Below, piece by piece: positions 10,574 to 21,700 of a stretch of DNA of 64,000 nt. Position 1 is the first letter of the stretch. Each line of letters begins with the position of its first letter. Under the pieces are notes generated by a model. That model ran no database searches. It was not told where the DNA came from and saw nothing but the letters and a program-made list of their open reading frames with translations. The position numbers were made by a program, and so were the translations under genes. The stretch comes from Craterostigma plantagineum (Eukaryota; Streptophyta; Magnoliopsida; Lamiales; Linderniaceae): contig JAPQWV010000001.1 of the NCBI GenBank assembly GCA_027422505.1, positions 8,742,001 through 8,806,000 of the forward strand, read 5' to 3'.

Positions 10574-11375
10574 AGGAGGGGAAATATGACGCCCGAAGAG
10601 CAGCTATTAATCATGGAACTACATGCTAAGTTGGGAAACAGGTTAGTTATATGCTTCTAGAAATATTATATATTGTATGTTTTTAGGGTTTTAATACTGG
10701 ATATTCCATTTTTACCACAAGATCGTTCTTCCTCGTTCACTAGAAGCTTGTAATAAATCATAGAATGTTATAAGGTGAAACACATGCACGTGGGAACGTG
10801 GACCAAAGGGCTTTGAGTAGATAGAAATTTCCATTTATAGAAGTAGCTTGACAAATGCCATCATCCACTTGCTTTATAGAGATTTTGCTTGCATTTACTG
10901 ATCGCTACATATCTTTTGAGAGTCATCAGTAAAGAGATTATGGGAGAAGCTTGAACAATCTACTGCTATTATATTGCAAAGGCTAAGTATTGCGAGTCTG
11001 CATTTTATGTTTGCATGTGTCTTAATCTAATTATTTTCTTAACATAGGAGGTCGAAAATCGGTAAACATTTTCCGGGAAGAACAGATAACGAGATAAAGA
11101 ATTATTGGAGGACTGGAATTCAGAAACACATGAAGCAAGTTCATGTGGGAAATTGCAGCGACGATCAAAATAATTACGCCACAGATCAAAGCCGCAGAGA
11201 AGTTGAATCTCATTCGCCGGCTTCCTTTAATCAAAATGGAAATAATGATAATTGTTATAACAAGAATACTAATGATAGTACGGAAATATTTCAAGGATCG
11301 ACTCATCCCACGGAGGATCAATCAAATGACGCACTTTGGAGCATGGAGGATATTTGGGGCCTTGCAATACCTTAA
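10574..11375 (+). pseudogene. R2R3-MYB gene fragment (R3 repeat and C-terminus), broken by CACTA
   Basis: Exon 10574-10641 reads R-R-G-N-M, then [19 protein letters not shown] 406-bp GT-AG intron (10642-11047) follows. Exon 11048-11375 gives R-S-K-I-G-K-H-F then PGRTDNEIKNYWRTGIQKH and an Asn/Ser-rich tail ending D-A-L-W-S-M-E-D-I-W-G-L-A-I-P. The R3 sequence, intron position and W-S-M-E-D-I-W tail resemble subgroup-20 R2R3-MYB factors (MYB2/MYB108 type), DNA-binding regulators of stress and maturation responses. The R2 repeat and first part are missing because the CACTA end replaces them. The usual R3 tryptophan in G-N-R-W-S-K-I is arginine (AGG) and A-K-W-G is A-K-L-G, so DNA binding would be impaired. 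A pseudogene is the best reading. Confidence 0.82.
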
Positions 11376-11790
11376 CGACGAATTATTAGATAAAATATAA
11401 TTTTAATTAGTGATGAGTTTCATGGAAATAATACGTGTGGTTTAAAGTTATCGCACAATCGACATCATGTTCATGGATTATTTTTATGTTGTGTGTGATT
11501 TTGGTAGTTCATATATATAAACTTTGTTTTTGGAATTTCACAAACAAAAATTCATATTTCTAGTTATGATAATAGTTTTCGAATTTAAAATGGTAAAAGA
11601 AGTCTAATTTATTTATTTAATTTTTAACCCCGTACTTACCAAATAGAGACGTGACATGAACCGAAGCTTCACTTCTTTAGCAATCAATCATATGATCATG
11701 TAAAAAATCGATTCGGAATCAAAAGCTATCGTAAAAAATTAATTATCATGTAATATTTGTGCTTTTTTTATTATTCTAATACTGCATGAA
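11376..11790. other. 3' flank of the MYB fragment
   Basis: AT-rich sequence with no gene or repeat that I recognise. It probably includes the former MYB 3' UTR. Confidence 0.5.
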
Positions 11791-11795
11791 ATAAC
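11791..11795. repeat. Copia-2 target-site duplication (left)
   Basis: ATAAC precedes the left LTR and recurs at 18234-18238 directly after the right LTR. Confidence 0.88.
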
Positions 11796-12232
11796 TGTTA
11801 GATTTTTATTCCAAACTATTATTTAATGTTTAAACCCCAGAATACCATAATACAGATTTGATTTAATCAAGCAAACCAAATAAGAACTAACCTGAATCCA
11901 TATGCTTTAATCTTGTATCTTTCTACGGGTGTTGAAATGACTTCTTATTCTTCTCTCTGCTTCCTTGACTTTTATGTATATCTCTGATTATTGAGACTAA
12001 GATACAAGAGCCCTTTTTTATAGTTAATGAAGAGATGCTTACGAAAGGCCATGCCCCTTTTAAAAGAGCATGTCTTTTCAACATATATGTCTCTTCCTAA
12101 AGGGTGTAATGTTTAGGAACAGATTGAAAGGATATTAAACCTTATACCCTAATCTTTAATATTTAATAATCATCATATTAAATATATATTATTTAGAGTA
12201 TTATATTACATGAGTCATTAATATTATAACAA
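11796..12232 (-). repeat. Copia-2 3' LTR
   Basis: Begins TGTTAG and ends TAACA on the plus strand. It matches 17796-18233 nearly base for base, with a 2-bp indel near 11835 and scattered substitutions. A TATA-like box lies on the minus strand at 12011-12025 (complement CCCTTTTTTATAGTT). Confidence 0.93.
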
Positions 12233-12243
12233 TCTCCCACTTG
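12233..12243 (-). other. Copia-2 polypurine tract
   Basis: The minus strand reads AAGTGGGAGAT immediately before the 3' LTR, where plus-strand DNA synthesis is primed. Confidence 0.8.
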
Positions 12244-12609
12244 ACTCGTGTAATGAATTGACGATTCAATAAAATATAAGTGTACACTATTATGAATCCA
12301 TCAACCATTCATAAATGAATTGAAATAATCGAATCATAGCGGTCACATGTTATTGAGTCACATGATTCCTTCTATGTATTACAATTGACTCAATCCATGA
12401 GAACTATAATTGAGGAATACTTTTAACTTTTAACTTTAATATTATTCACTAAAAAAAAAAAATCATACATGTATATTCCATAATGTGAATAAATATATAT
12501 TATATATTCAAAACAAAACTTTTAATTGAATTCACAAGAGTCATAACAATAATATGAGCGAAATAACTATACACATCATGATGTTATTCTATCAGGGACT
12601 TGTCCGTGA

Positions 12610-14303
12610 TCCCATCCGTTCAACATGGCCAATAAACGTCTTGGGTGGTAATTCTTTAGTTAGTGGATCCACTATCATCAAATTTGTACTAATATGCTCA
12701 ATCGATACCTTTTGTTTTTGAACTTCTTCTTTGACAACTAAGTACTTCAACTCAATGTGCTTCGCTCCCTTCGAGTACTTGTCATTCTTGGAGAAGAATA
12801 CATCAGCAGAATTATCACAATAAATCCGTAGGGGTCGATCTACATTATCAATTATAGCAAGTCCTTGTACGAAATTCCGCGATCATAGTGCATGAATAGT
12901 GGCCTCAAAGCATGCCACAAATTCAGCCTCCATAGTAGAAGTAGCAATTATAGATTGTTTTCCACTTTTCCATGAAACTGCTCCTCCCGCCATTAGAAAC
13001 GCATAACTGAAAGTAGACTTCCTCGTATCTACGCATCCCGCATAGTCTGAATCTGAGTATCCTTGCAATTCAAGGTGATTTGACCTCTTGTATGTGAGCA
13101 TGTAGTCTTTGGTACCTTGTAGGTATCTGAGTACTTTCTTTGCAGCTTTCCAATGATCTCTTCCGGGATTACTTTAATATCGACCCAGCATCCCGACAGC
13201 AAAACTTATGTCTGGTGGTGTGCAAGTTTGGGCATCATCACGCTTCCGACAACAGACGCATAAGGAATAGATTCCATTGCCTTTCGTTCCAATTCATTTT
13301 TAGGACATTGCATTGTACTGAACTTATCCCCTTTCTGAATTGGAACTATACTTGCGGAACATTTATCCATATGAAATCTCTCTAATATTTTATTAATATA
13401 GGCTTTTTGGGATTATCCTAACAATCCTTGCGATCTATCACGAAATATTTCAATTCCTATCACATAGGATGCTTCGCCCATATCTTTCATTTCAAAGTTT
13501 TGAGAGAGAAATTTCTTCGCATCAATAACATGGCAACATTATTTGTAGCAAGGAGAATATCATCAACATATAAAACTAATATAATAAACTTACTCCCACT
13601 GATCTTCATATAGATGCACCTATCTACAGTGTTCTCTATAAAACCATATGACGTAATGATATTACTGAACTTAATATACCATTGTCGGGAAGCTTGCTTT
13701 AGTCCATATATCGACTTCTTTAATTTACACACTAAATTTGAATTTTCTGTAGTCAAGAATCCTTCAGGTTGGTCCATATAAACGTCCTCTTCTAAGTCAC
13801 CATTCAAAAAAGCAGTTTTCACATCCATTTGGTGAAGCTCCAAATCATAATGAGCTACCAAAGCCAAAATTATTCTTAAAGAATCCTTTTTCGAAACAGG
13901 AGAAAAGGTTTCCTTGTAGTCAATGCCATCTTTTTGAGCGTAACATTTGGCGACGAGCCGGGCTTTATATCTTTCAATATTGCCTTTTGAGTCTCGTTTG
14001 GTCTTATAGACCCATTTACAACCGACTCTTTTGGATCCTTTGGGCAACTCAACTAATTCCCAGACTGTTATCATCCATTGATTTCAACTCTTCTTTCATA
14101 GCATTGAGCCAATTTTCAGAATTACTGCATTCCATGGCTTGTTTTAACGAGACTGGATCTTTATCGATGCTTAAATCACATTCATGCTCAAGTGAATAAA
14201 TTACATAATCATCAGAAATAGCCGATCGTTTCTTCCTTTCAGACTTTCTTAAAGCTATATCTTGTGGTATCACTTGTTCGTTTACAATCTTCTCAGCAAC
14301 CAT
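12610..14303 (-). pseudogene. Copia-2 reverse transcriptase and RNase H
   Basis: RT blocks read in order on the minus strand: V-W-E-L-V-E-L-P-K-G (about 14065), W-V-Y-K-T-K-R-D, Y-K-A-R-L-V-A-K, Q-M-D-V-K-T-A-F-L-N-G-D-L-E (about 13830), I-Y-G-L-K-Q-A-S-R-Q-W and the catalytic L-Y-V-D-D-I-L-L (about 13560). A frameshift follows at about 13530. RNase H starts near 13050 (Y-S-D-S-D-Y-A-G-C-V-D) and contains S-T-M-E-A-E-F-V-A-C (about 12930). The C-terminal part, C-D-N-S-A-D-V-F-F-S-K-N and D-P-L-T-K-E-L-P-P, ends near 12610. Catalytic residues are retained but multiple frame breaks prevent a full protein. Confidence 0.88.
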
Positions 14304-15807
14304 CGTTCATTATTGGCGCCATTATATTCTGAATTCTTAATACCTATATGTTGGCTTAAATTGCTATTTAATCTTGATATAGCTAAAGGATCAACAACAG
14401 GTGCATAAATGTCTGATGTAGGAGTTTCATCTTGAGTTTCATGTATTTCTATTTTTCGTGGTCCTTCACTCCTACTAACTTGACCATTCTCAATAAACCG
14501 AGTATTACCAGACTCAACGATCCTTGTACTATGCTTGGGACAATAAAATCTGTATCCTTTCGACTTTTCAGGATAGCCGATAAAATAACCACTAATGGTT
14601 CTTGCATCGAGCTTTCTTTCATGCGGGTTATATATCCTCACTTCTGCTGGACAACCCCAAAGGTGAAGATGCCTTAAACTAGGCTTTCTTCCTGTCCACA
14701 ATTCGTAAGGAGTCTTAGAGACAGACTTACTTGGAATTCTGTTTAGCAGATATGCAGCAGTTTTCAGCGCGTATGTCCACAATGACAAAGGTACAGAACT
14801 ATTACTTAGCATACTCCTAACCATATCCATAAGAGCACAATTTCGTCTTTCAGCCACACCATTTTGTTGTGGTGTATCAGGCATTGTATATTGTGCACAA
14901 ATACCTCGACTTTCAAGGAACTTTGCAAATGGACCTGGACATTGTCCATTTTCATCAAATTTGCCGTAAAATTCACCACCTCGATCAGATCTCACAACTT
15001 TAACCTTTTTACCTAGTTGCCTTTCCACCTCATTAATGAACACCTCTAGGATGTCAACTGATTGGGATTTTTCATGCAACATATACACGTAACAATACCG
15101 TGAGAAATCATCAATAAATGTGATGAAATATTTTTCACCACCCCAAGATGGTGCGTCAAATGGACCACAAATATCAGTATGTATTAATTGAAGTTGTTCA
15201 CTACTTCTTACGGCCGGATATTTCGATATATGTTTAGTTTGTTTCCCTTTAATACAATCTATACATATATCCCAGTCACTAAAATCCAATCGAGGTAATA
15301 TTTCACTTTTCATTAACCTCATCACTCTTTCTTTGGATATGTGCCTAATCTTTGATGCCAAAGAAAAGCAGAAGATTCATTACGGGTACTTCGTTTATTT
15401 CCAATACTGTGCTCAACGTGAAACTGGGATTCTGCAAATGTAGCATTGAGATTGAAACGGTATAAACCATCAATCAAATTACCACAACCGTAATATTTCA
15501 TGCCTTAATATAATAAAAAACTATTATTTTCAATCTTAAACTTATACCCTAAACAATCTAACTTTCCAACAGAAATTAGGTTTCTAGAACACTCAGGAAC
15601 ATACAAACACTTTTCTAGATCTAGATTACAACCATTATCTAAGACCAATCTATAAGTTCCAATCCCTTCTATTCGCGCCTTCATTCTGTTTCCCATGTAT
15701 AAAAACTTCTCATTTCCGTTTATGGGATGGATCGAAAGAAATCCCTGTAAAACATGTGATACATGAGTAGTTGCACCAGAATCCAACCACCATGTGTTAT
15801 GAGGCAC
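14282..15807 (-). pseudogene. Copia-2 protease and integrase
   Basis: Protease (15505-15807) shows W-W-L-D-S-G-A-T-T-H-V-S with the active D-S-G. A stop at 15505 separates it from integrase (14282-15361, 359 codons open). The integrase core keeps all three acidic residues: [16 protein letters not shown] and the E of Q-Q-N-G-V-A-E-R. The N-terminal zinc site looks damaged: the family L-W-H-x-R-L-G-H reads L-A-S-K-I-R-H, so its first His is gone. Integrase inserts the element DNA into the genome. Confidence 0.88.
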
Positions 15808-15859
15808 TTCTACAAGATTTGATTCATAATATACTGAAATAAACTATGTACCTTTCTTT

Positions 15860-16662
15860 TCGAACCAAGCCTTTCTTTTAAGACAATCCTTTTTCAAATG
15901 TTCCATTTTTTTGCGAAAGAAGCATTTGTGCTCCTTATGGATCTTACCCTCCTAGTTCTTTAATGAGTTTTTTCCTTTCCTTTTGCTTTTAGCTTTGCTA
16001 GTGCTTCCTCCATCGTTAACAGGAAGGTGAACAGAGTGTTCTTTCATTTTCTTTAACCTTCCTTCCTCTTGAATTAACATGGCTTTAATTTCTTGTAAGT
16101 TCCATTTTTCTTTCAAGGTGTTATAGTTCACCTGGAACTGACCAAACTCAAGAGGAAGTGAGTTTATGATAAATGGAACTAAAAAGGTTTCACTCACATC
16201 CATCTTCATTGACTTTAGCTTTGACGCCAGATCCATATTTGTCACATGCTCGTGAATTGGCTGTGACCAATCAAATTTCTTGGTTGTCAGCTCACTCATT
16301 AAAGTGCCCACAATAGACTTGTCTGTAATGTCTGATTGTGAATACTCTTTCACTTTCATCATAAATTCCCGTGCGTCTTCCGTTACAGGCATTGATGGCT
16401 TGACATTTTCAGCCATCGTCATTTTCATCAAGTTTAAGCTTAACCGATTGGATCTTTCCCATTCATCATAGAATGATTTTTCGGCTTCCGTACTATCCTC
16501 CGTGATAGCTGCAGGCTTTTGCTCAGTCTCTAATGCTAGGTCCAAATACATTGCACCAAGTTGAAACTTGATCTGTTCGGACCAATCAATGTAGTTTAGC
16601 CCATTGAACTTGACGATTGAATTGCCCAATGCAAACACGTTATTAGTTACTGCGGACAACAA
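15860..16662 (-). pseudogene. Copia-2 gag
   Basis: 236 open codons (16662-15952) starting M-L-S-A-V-T-N-N-V-F, with V-K-F-N-G-L-N-Y-I-D-W-S-E-Q-I-K typical of copia Gag. A basic tail ends at a stop near 15952. The zinc knuckle lies beyond that stop (about 15940-15870): C-F-F-R-K-K-M-E-H-L-K-K-D-C. The second cysteine has become Arg, so RNA packaging would be weakened. Confidence 0.82.
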
Positions 16663-17780
16663 ATAAGCTCACGTATGTTAATTTAAATAGATTTAAACAA
16701 ATAATCAAACTATAAGTATGCATTTAAGTTCATCTTTGGACGATACTTAAACAAATAAATATAACGATAATAATGCTAAAATAAATTAAATAGATAATCA
16801 ATCATAGATATGCATGTTATCTTTGGATATACAAACATAAATGATTATTAATATATCTCTTTACTTTCATTAACTTCATGCATTAATTCACTTTTGGGCG
16901 AATTCTAGCAATTCGTTTATTCACTTCTTTAATAGCATCATACGAACAAACGATAAACTTTATTTAAAATGAACTTAAACTAGGTCACTTTGGCAACCCA
17001 CATGTTCAGTTCACGGAAATAAATACAATATATAGCCAAATACAGAATATGAAGTTCATATTTTCCATCCGTTATGTACTGTGTACATATGCATAGATAG
17101 TAAATTTGCAAGGTGTCATCCTAATCTACATGTACTGCACGTTTTATACTAATGAATGTGTTAGTCAATGCATTTATCAAATAATGAGTTTAGGCATATT
17201 TCATGTCATTTAAACAAATTATCAATATTAAACATAAATAGCCACATAAACTACTATTTAGCCAATGGCCTTTCGTACGATTCTTATGACTTTTTTTTTT
17301 AATTATCGTTCATCGTAGGCTCCGTTTGGTTCGTGGATTTTGACGTGGAAAAGAAAAGAAAAAGTATGATTGTATGACACGTGAACTGTAATGTACAATG
17401 ATTCGATGCGTACCACCACACTTTTCTTTTCTTTTCCGCGCCGATTTCCGCGGACCAAACACACCCTTAATGTGAAAGTTTCGTGAAGAGACACGTCCTA
17501 AAAGTTGTTAGGTCATGCACAAATACCCAACAATTCTTATTCACCCTGATGATGCACAAATCGTATTCATATGAGCAATTGAACCAAATAACACCACTGC
17601 CGGCTAAATTTCCGAAAACATATTTCACATAACAATATTACGAACAGAAGACGAGTTCATGTACAGAATCAAGTTAACATCGTAATACCCATTCAGATAA
17701 ACTGTTGTATGTCGCGAATAAAGGTCATACATCATGTACAAAAAAATATCAATCATATGATAAATCAAAAGTATTATGAA
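16663..17780 (-). other. Copia-2 leader (5' untranslated region)
   Basis: A long AT-rich leader between the primer site and gag. It has no gene and holds the MITE at 17318-17466. Confidence 0.65.
17318..17466. mobile_element. Small MITE, Tourist-like, in the Copia-2 leader
   Basis: A 149-bp element starting GGCTCCGTTTGGTTCG and ending in the inverted match CGGACCAAACACACCC. Arms extend through GTGGAAAAGAAAAG / CTTTTCTTTTCCGCG. GTTTGGT termini are common in PIF/Harbinger (Tourist) MITEs. The flanking 3 bp are GTA on the left and TTA on the right, one mismatch from a TTA duplication, so the superfamily call is moderate. Confidence 0.6.
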
Positions 17781-17793
17781 GGCTCTGATACCA
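17781..17793 (-). other. Copia-2 primer-binding site (initiator-Met tRNA)
   Basis: The minus strand reads TGGTATCAGAGCC two bases inside the 5' LTR. This is the standard plant primer site complementary to the 3' end of initiator methionine tRNA. Confidence 0.92.
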
Positions 17794-17795
17794 AC

Positions 17796-18233
17796 GGTTA
17801 GATTTTTATTCCAAACTATTATTTAATGTTTAGAAACCCCAGAATACCATAATACAGATTTGATTTAATCAAGCAAACCAAATAAGAACTAACCTGAATC
17901 CATATGCTTTAATCTTGTATTTTTCTAGGGGTGTTGAAATGACTTCTTATTCTTCTCTCTGCTTCCTTGACTTTTATGTATATCTCTGATGATTGAGACT
18001 AAGATACAAGAGCCCTTTTTTATAGTTAATGAAGAGATGCTTACGAAAGGCCATGCCCCCTTTAAAAGAGCATGTCTTTTCAACATATATGTCTCTTCCT
18101 AAAGGGTGTAATGTTTAGGAACAGATTGAAAGGATATTATACCTTATACCCTAATCTTTAATATTTAATAATCATCATATTAAATATATATTATTTAGAC
18201 TATTATATTACATGAGTCATTAATAATATAACA
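17796..18233 (-). repeat. Copia-2 5' LTR
   Basis: Matches 11796-12232. The first base has changed (GGTTAG instead of TGTTAG). The TATA-like box lies at 18013-18027 on the minus strand. The right duplication ATAAC is at 18234-18238. Confidence 0.93.
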
Positions 18234-18361
18234 ATAACATTTATTATCCAATACCGTAAAAGAATTGTATGGATCATATATCAATTTATATTATTATTAT
18301 TTTATCGGTTGGATTATAATATCTAGCAATCTTGTATTGATGAACACAAAACTTATTATTA

Positions 18362-19567
18362 TGTTACTAACATATTTAGTTAAGTGTGTAGATGAGCTCG
18401 GTTCGAAAAATGAATATTAAATATGAGCTCAGGGATCGGACTGGTCAACTGTCGGGCAACGTGGTCAACTGGCTGTCAACCCGGACTGGTGCGGTCTCAG
18501 AATAACTGACCGGTCTCAGACTGGATTGGACTGGACTGGCCGGTCTCGTCTGGACTGGTCCGGTCTCAGACTAGCTCGGTCAATGAGTGAATTGACTGGT
18601 CAACTATTGACCGGTGAACAAGCATATTACTGAAGCGGCAGGTACAAGCAGATGAAGCTGACAGCATTGACCAAGTCAAGACAAAAGCTTCCAGCGACTA
18701 TTTTAATGTGTAACGACTACATCAAGGCTGGAAGTCAATAAATACAGAAGAGAAGGGCATAAACAAAAAAAGGAACCTAGAGCCAAAAAGAACACATTCA
18801 AAAGAGATTCAAGAAAGAAGAACAAGAGCAAAGAAGATAATCAGGAAGAGTTCTTTCTCTTTGTGTGTAGATTACAAAAGATAGAGAGAGAGCTACAAAG
18901 TTCAAACCCAGTCTTAGCACAGAATATAAACAAGTGTCTGTAGTCTTCGCACCGAGACAAGAAACAGTGGTGCCGTCTTAGCTTATAGAAGTAAAAGATC
19001 AAGCTGGTTGTGAGGTTGCAGCCTACAACCATTACGGTTGACCTTGCAGGGTGCCGTATGTTCTCAAGGGACTGTAAAAAGCTCTTGAAAGAGATGGATT
19101 GTAAAAAGCTGTCTAGAGTGGTCTAGGAAGTTAGCATAATATAGCCGTGAGAGTTATATTGATAGTCTAGCTAAGGAGGTTGTACGACAAGGTGTTGCCG
19201 AGGCTTCTAGTAGTGCCTTCCTTGCGAGGAAGAAGGGGAGACGTATGAGTTGAGACTCCGAACTTTCATAAACAAATTTCCGTGTCTCTACTCCTACAAA
19301 TCGAAACCACACACACTCAAATATTCACACTCAAGGTGTTCGACAAATTTCCTCAACCACCTCCACACATCAAAACCGGCCCAATTCACTCATATACACA
19401 AACATTCACATATAGTTCACAATCAAATACTATAGTATTCCGCACTTAGCCTCAATTGAAGATTGAAAATCGATTTCACTATCTAACCGGACGTGAAACC
19501 CACTAAAGAGCGAATAATGATGACCGTTGTCATTCACCCCCCCAACACTCGGTCCACGATCCTAACA
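18362..19567 (+). mobile_element. Probable solo LTR (about 1.2 kb, Copia/Sirevirus-like)
   Basis: Starts TGTTACTAAC and ends GATCCTAACA, giving the TGTTA...TAACA inverted termini of LTRs. Near its 3' end, CATTCACCCCCCCAAC resembles the C-run found at the end of many large copia LTRs. No primer site or internal region follows. The 5' part is rich in GGACTGG/CGGTCTC words. Flanks are (TTA)n on both sides, so the 5-bp duplication cannot be read clearly. An open frame at 19250-19435 is probably not coding. Confidence 0.45.
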
Positions 19568-20037
19568 TTATTATTATTTCGAACTCTGATTTTTCAAAGC
19601 TTATGATTACAGAGAGCTTACTCTATATTAACTTGATATGTTTTATTTCAGTGTTCCGAAACGACATATTATTATTCACACTACTTAATGGCCATCCCAA
19701 TACTTAAATATATTATCTTCGCAAATGATTATTTTAATTTGATGATAATTTCAGCTTTCCTTTTCTTTGTTGATCGAGTTGGAAAGCTTTATGCGGGAAA
19801 CAAATACCTGGACCCATTGTTTTGAAAATGGGCACGTGAAATGTTGACTAGCTATATTTGGGAATATTGAACTTTGGCTTAAGTTTGAATTATGATTACT
19901 AGATATGTCCACGGAAAAATGGATGGTCTTAAATTTTTGCTGTGATGCGCTATAATATATGGTTGGAATGGCGCAAATATTGCTTCATTATGAACATCCA
20001 TACGTAGGCGATTTTAGTTATTCTATTCTGTTTGAAG
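19568..20037. other. Intergenic, no feature recognised
   Basis: AT-rich spacer between the probable solo LTR and Copia-3. I see no gene or repeat. Confidence 0.5.
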
Positions 20038-20042
20038 TAGTG
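20038..20042. repeat. Copia-3 target-site duplication (left)
   Basis: TAGTG, repeated at 24581-24585 directly after the right LTR. Confidence 0.9.
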
Positions 20043-20593
20043 TGTTAGGATATGCGCGAAATCCCGACATTATTTTCCCGAGAAATGACGATAAAAATAA
20101 AAGAGACGAAAAATGAATTTGGACAGTGAACACGAGATTTACGTGGTTCGGTCAGAATGACCTACGTCCACGGGCCGGAGGGTAGAACTTCTTTATTATG
20201 TGGAATGATTACAGACACGTACACTGGCGTGATAGAAAAGTAGCTACACAACTAGGAGTAAGCTACAAAGAAATATAGGAGAAAAGGTGACCGAGGAATA
20301 AACCCTCGCTGAGTGTTTCGTGGCCTGTGGCAATTTTCTCTTCGTCGAATGAAGCCTATTTATAGGTAATTATCCTCCCTCACTCTTCATGTGAAAAGAA
20401 GAATAAATAAAGCTGCAGCATATTTGTTTAGTAGCTCACGTAATAATGCACGCCTTGGACTAATGCGGCGCCGTAGGCTTTTTCTTCTTTTCTCACATAG
20501 CACATGTGGTTACCTTTCTTTGAATACATTTCCACGTGAAGCTATGAGCCAAAAACTTTGTTGAATAGTCAAAAGTGTCAAGCTCACCTAACA
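20043..20593 (-). repeat. Copia-3 3' LTR
   Basis: 551 bp, matching 24031-24580 with a few per cent differences concentrated near the TG end. A palindromic TATA box (CCTATTTATAGG, 20355-20366) would direct minus-strand transcription. Confidence 0.93.
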
Positions 20594-20606
20594 AATCTCC
20601 ACCTTG
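20594..20606 (-). other. Copia-3 polypurine tract
   Basis: The minus strand reads CAAGGTGGAGATT immediately before the 3' LTR. Confidence 0.75.
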
Positions 20607-20709
20607 AGCTTGTTTCCAAAATCACTCCACCTTAATTCAGAATACCGTTATCTCCCTCCGACCATAGCCCCGACGGGCTAGTTCACCATCTTTAAAACAC
20701 CAATCAAGT

Positions 20710-21657
20710 CTAAGCAATGCTTGAACTTGGAAACTGAAAGAGCCATTGCTTCATAATACTGCCAACTGCAGCAAGAGGAGTGCTGATTGGTTTGGCATCG
20801 TTCATGCCAAATCTCTCCAAAACCTTTCTGAGGTAACTTTCCTGGGTCAGGTGCAACTTACCAGCTCCTCTATCACGTCGAATCTCCATACCATGAATCT
20901 TCTTAGCTGTTCCTAAATCCTTCATTTCAAATTCACCGTTCAATAAGGCCTTTAACTGGTGAATTTCTGCAAGATTCTTAGCCGCAATGAGCATGTCATC
21001 AACATATAATAATAGATAAATGAACGAACTGTCATTTAACTTCCGGAAGTAAACACATCTATCATACTTGCTCCTGGAGAAACCATGACCCAACATGAAA
21101 GAATCAAACCGTTTATACAACTGTCTTGGAGACTGCTTTAATCCGTATAAGGATTTCTTCAGTAAACAAACTTGGTCTTCTTTTCCTTCAACTATGAAGC
21201 CTTCAGGTTGCTTCATATAAATCTGTTCATCTAAATCGCCATGTAAGAATGTCGTCTTGACGCCAAGCTGTTCTAACTCCAAATCATACATGGCAACGAA
21301 TGCAAGTAATATACGAATAGAGCTATGTCTAACGACAGGTGAAAATACGTCATTATAATCAACACCTTGTACCTGACTATAGCCTTTCGCGACTAATCGT
21401 GCCTTATACCTTGCATCGTCAGAACCAGATAAACCTTCTTTCTTCTTGAAGACCCACTTACGTCCGACTATTTTCTTTTTCTTCGGCGGCGGCACAAGAA
21501 TCCACGTACCATTCTTGTGCAGAGACTCCATTTCTTCATTCATCGCTACCAGCCACTTATCAGAATTAGCATCGCTTATTGCCTCCGAATAGGTAGAAGG
21601 TTCGCCGCCTCCACCTGTTTCTTGCGCTACTGATAAAGCGTACGAAACTAAATTCAC
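20710..21657 (-). pseudogene. Copia-3 reverse transcriptase, C-terminally truncated
   Basis: A long open frame of 315 codons. RT blocks: [69 protein letters not shown] and the catalytic L-L-Y-V-D-D-M-L-I-A. After P-I-S-T-P-L-A-A the sequence jumps to about 18 unrelated residues and a stop, where family members continue with the connection domain and RNase H. The RT core is unusually well preserved, but the element cannot make a full Pol. Confidence 0.9.
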
Positions 21658-21700
21658 GTACCGCTATGGTAGTCGAACTCCCGTCTCTCCCTATCTCTGG

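Larger units (their letters stand above)
11796..18233 (-). mobile_element. Copia-2, complete Ty1/copia retrotransposon
   Basis: A 6438-bp element on the minus strand with two LTRs of about 437 bp, an initiator-Met primer site, a polypurine tract and the 5-bp duplication ATAAC. Gag, protease, integrase, RT and RNase H follow in the Ty1/copia order. By eye the LTRs differ at roughly ten places, so insertion is fairly recent. Even so, the coding region has many stops and frameshifts and a MITE lies in the leader (17318-17466). Confidence 0.93.
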
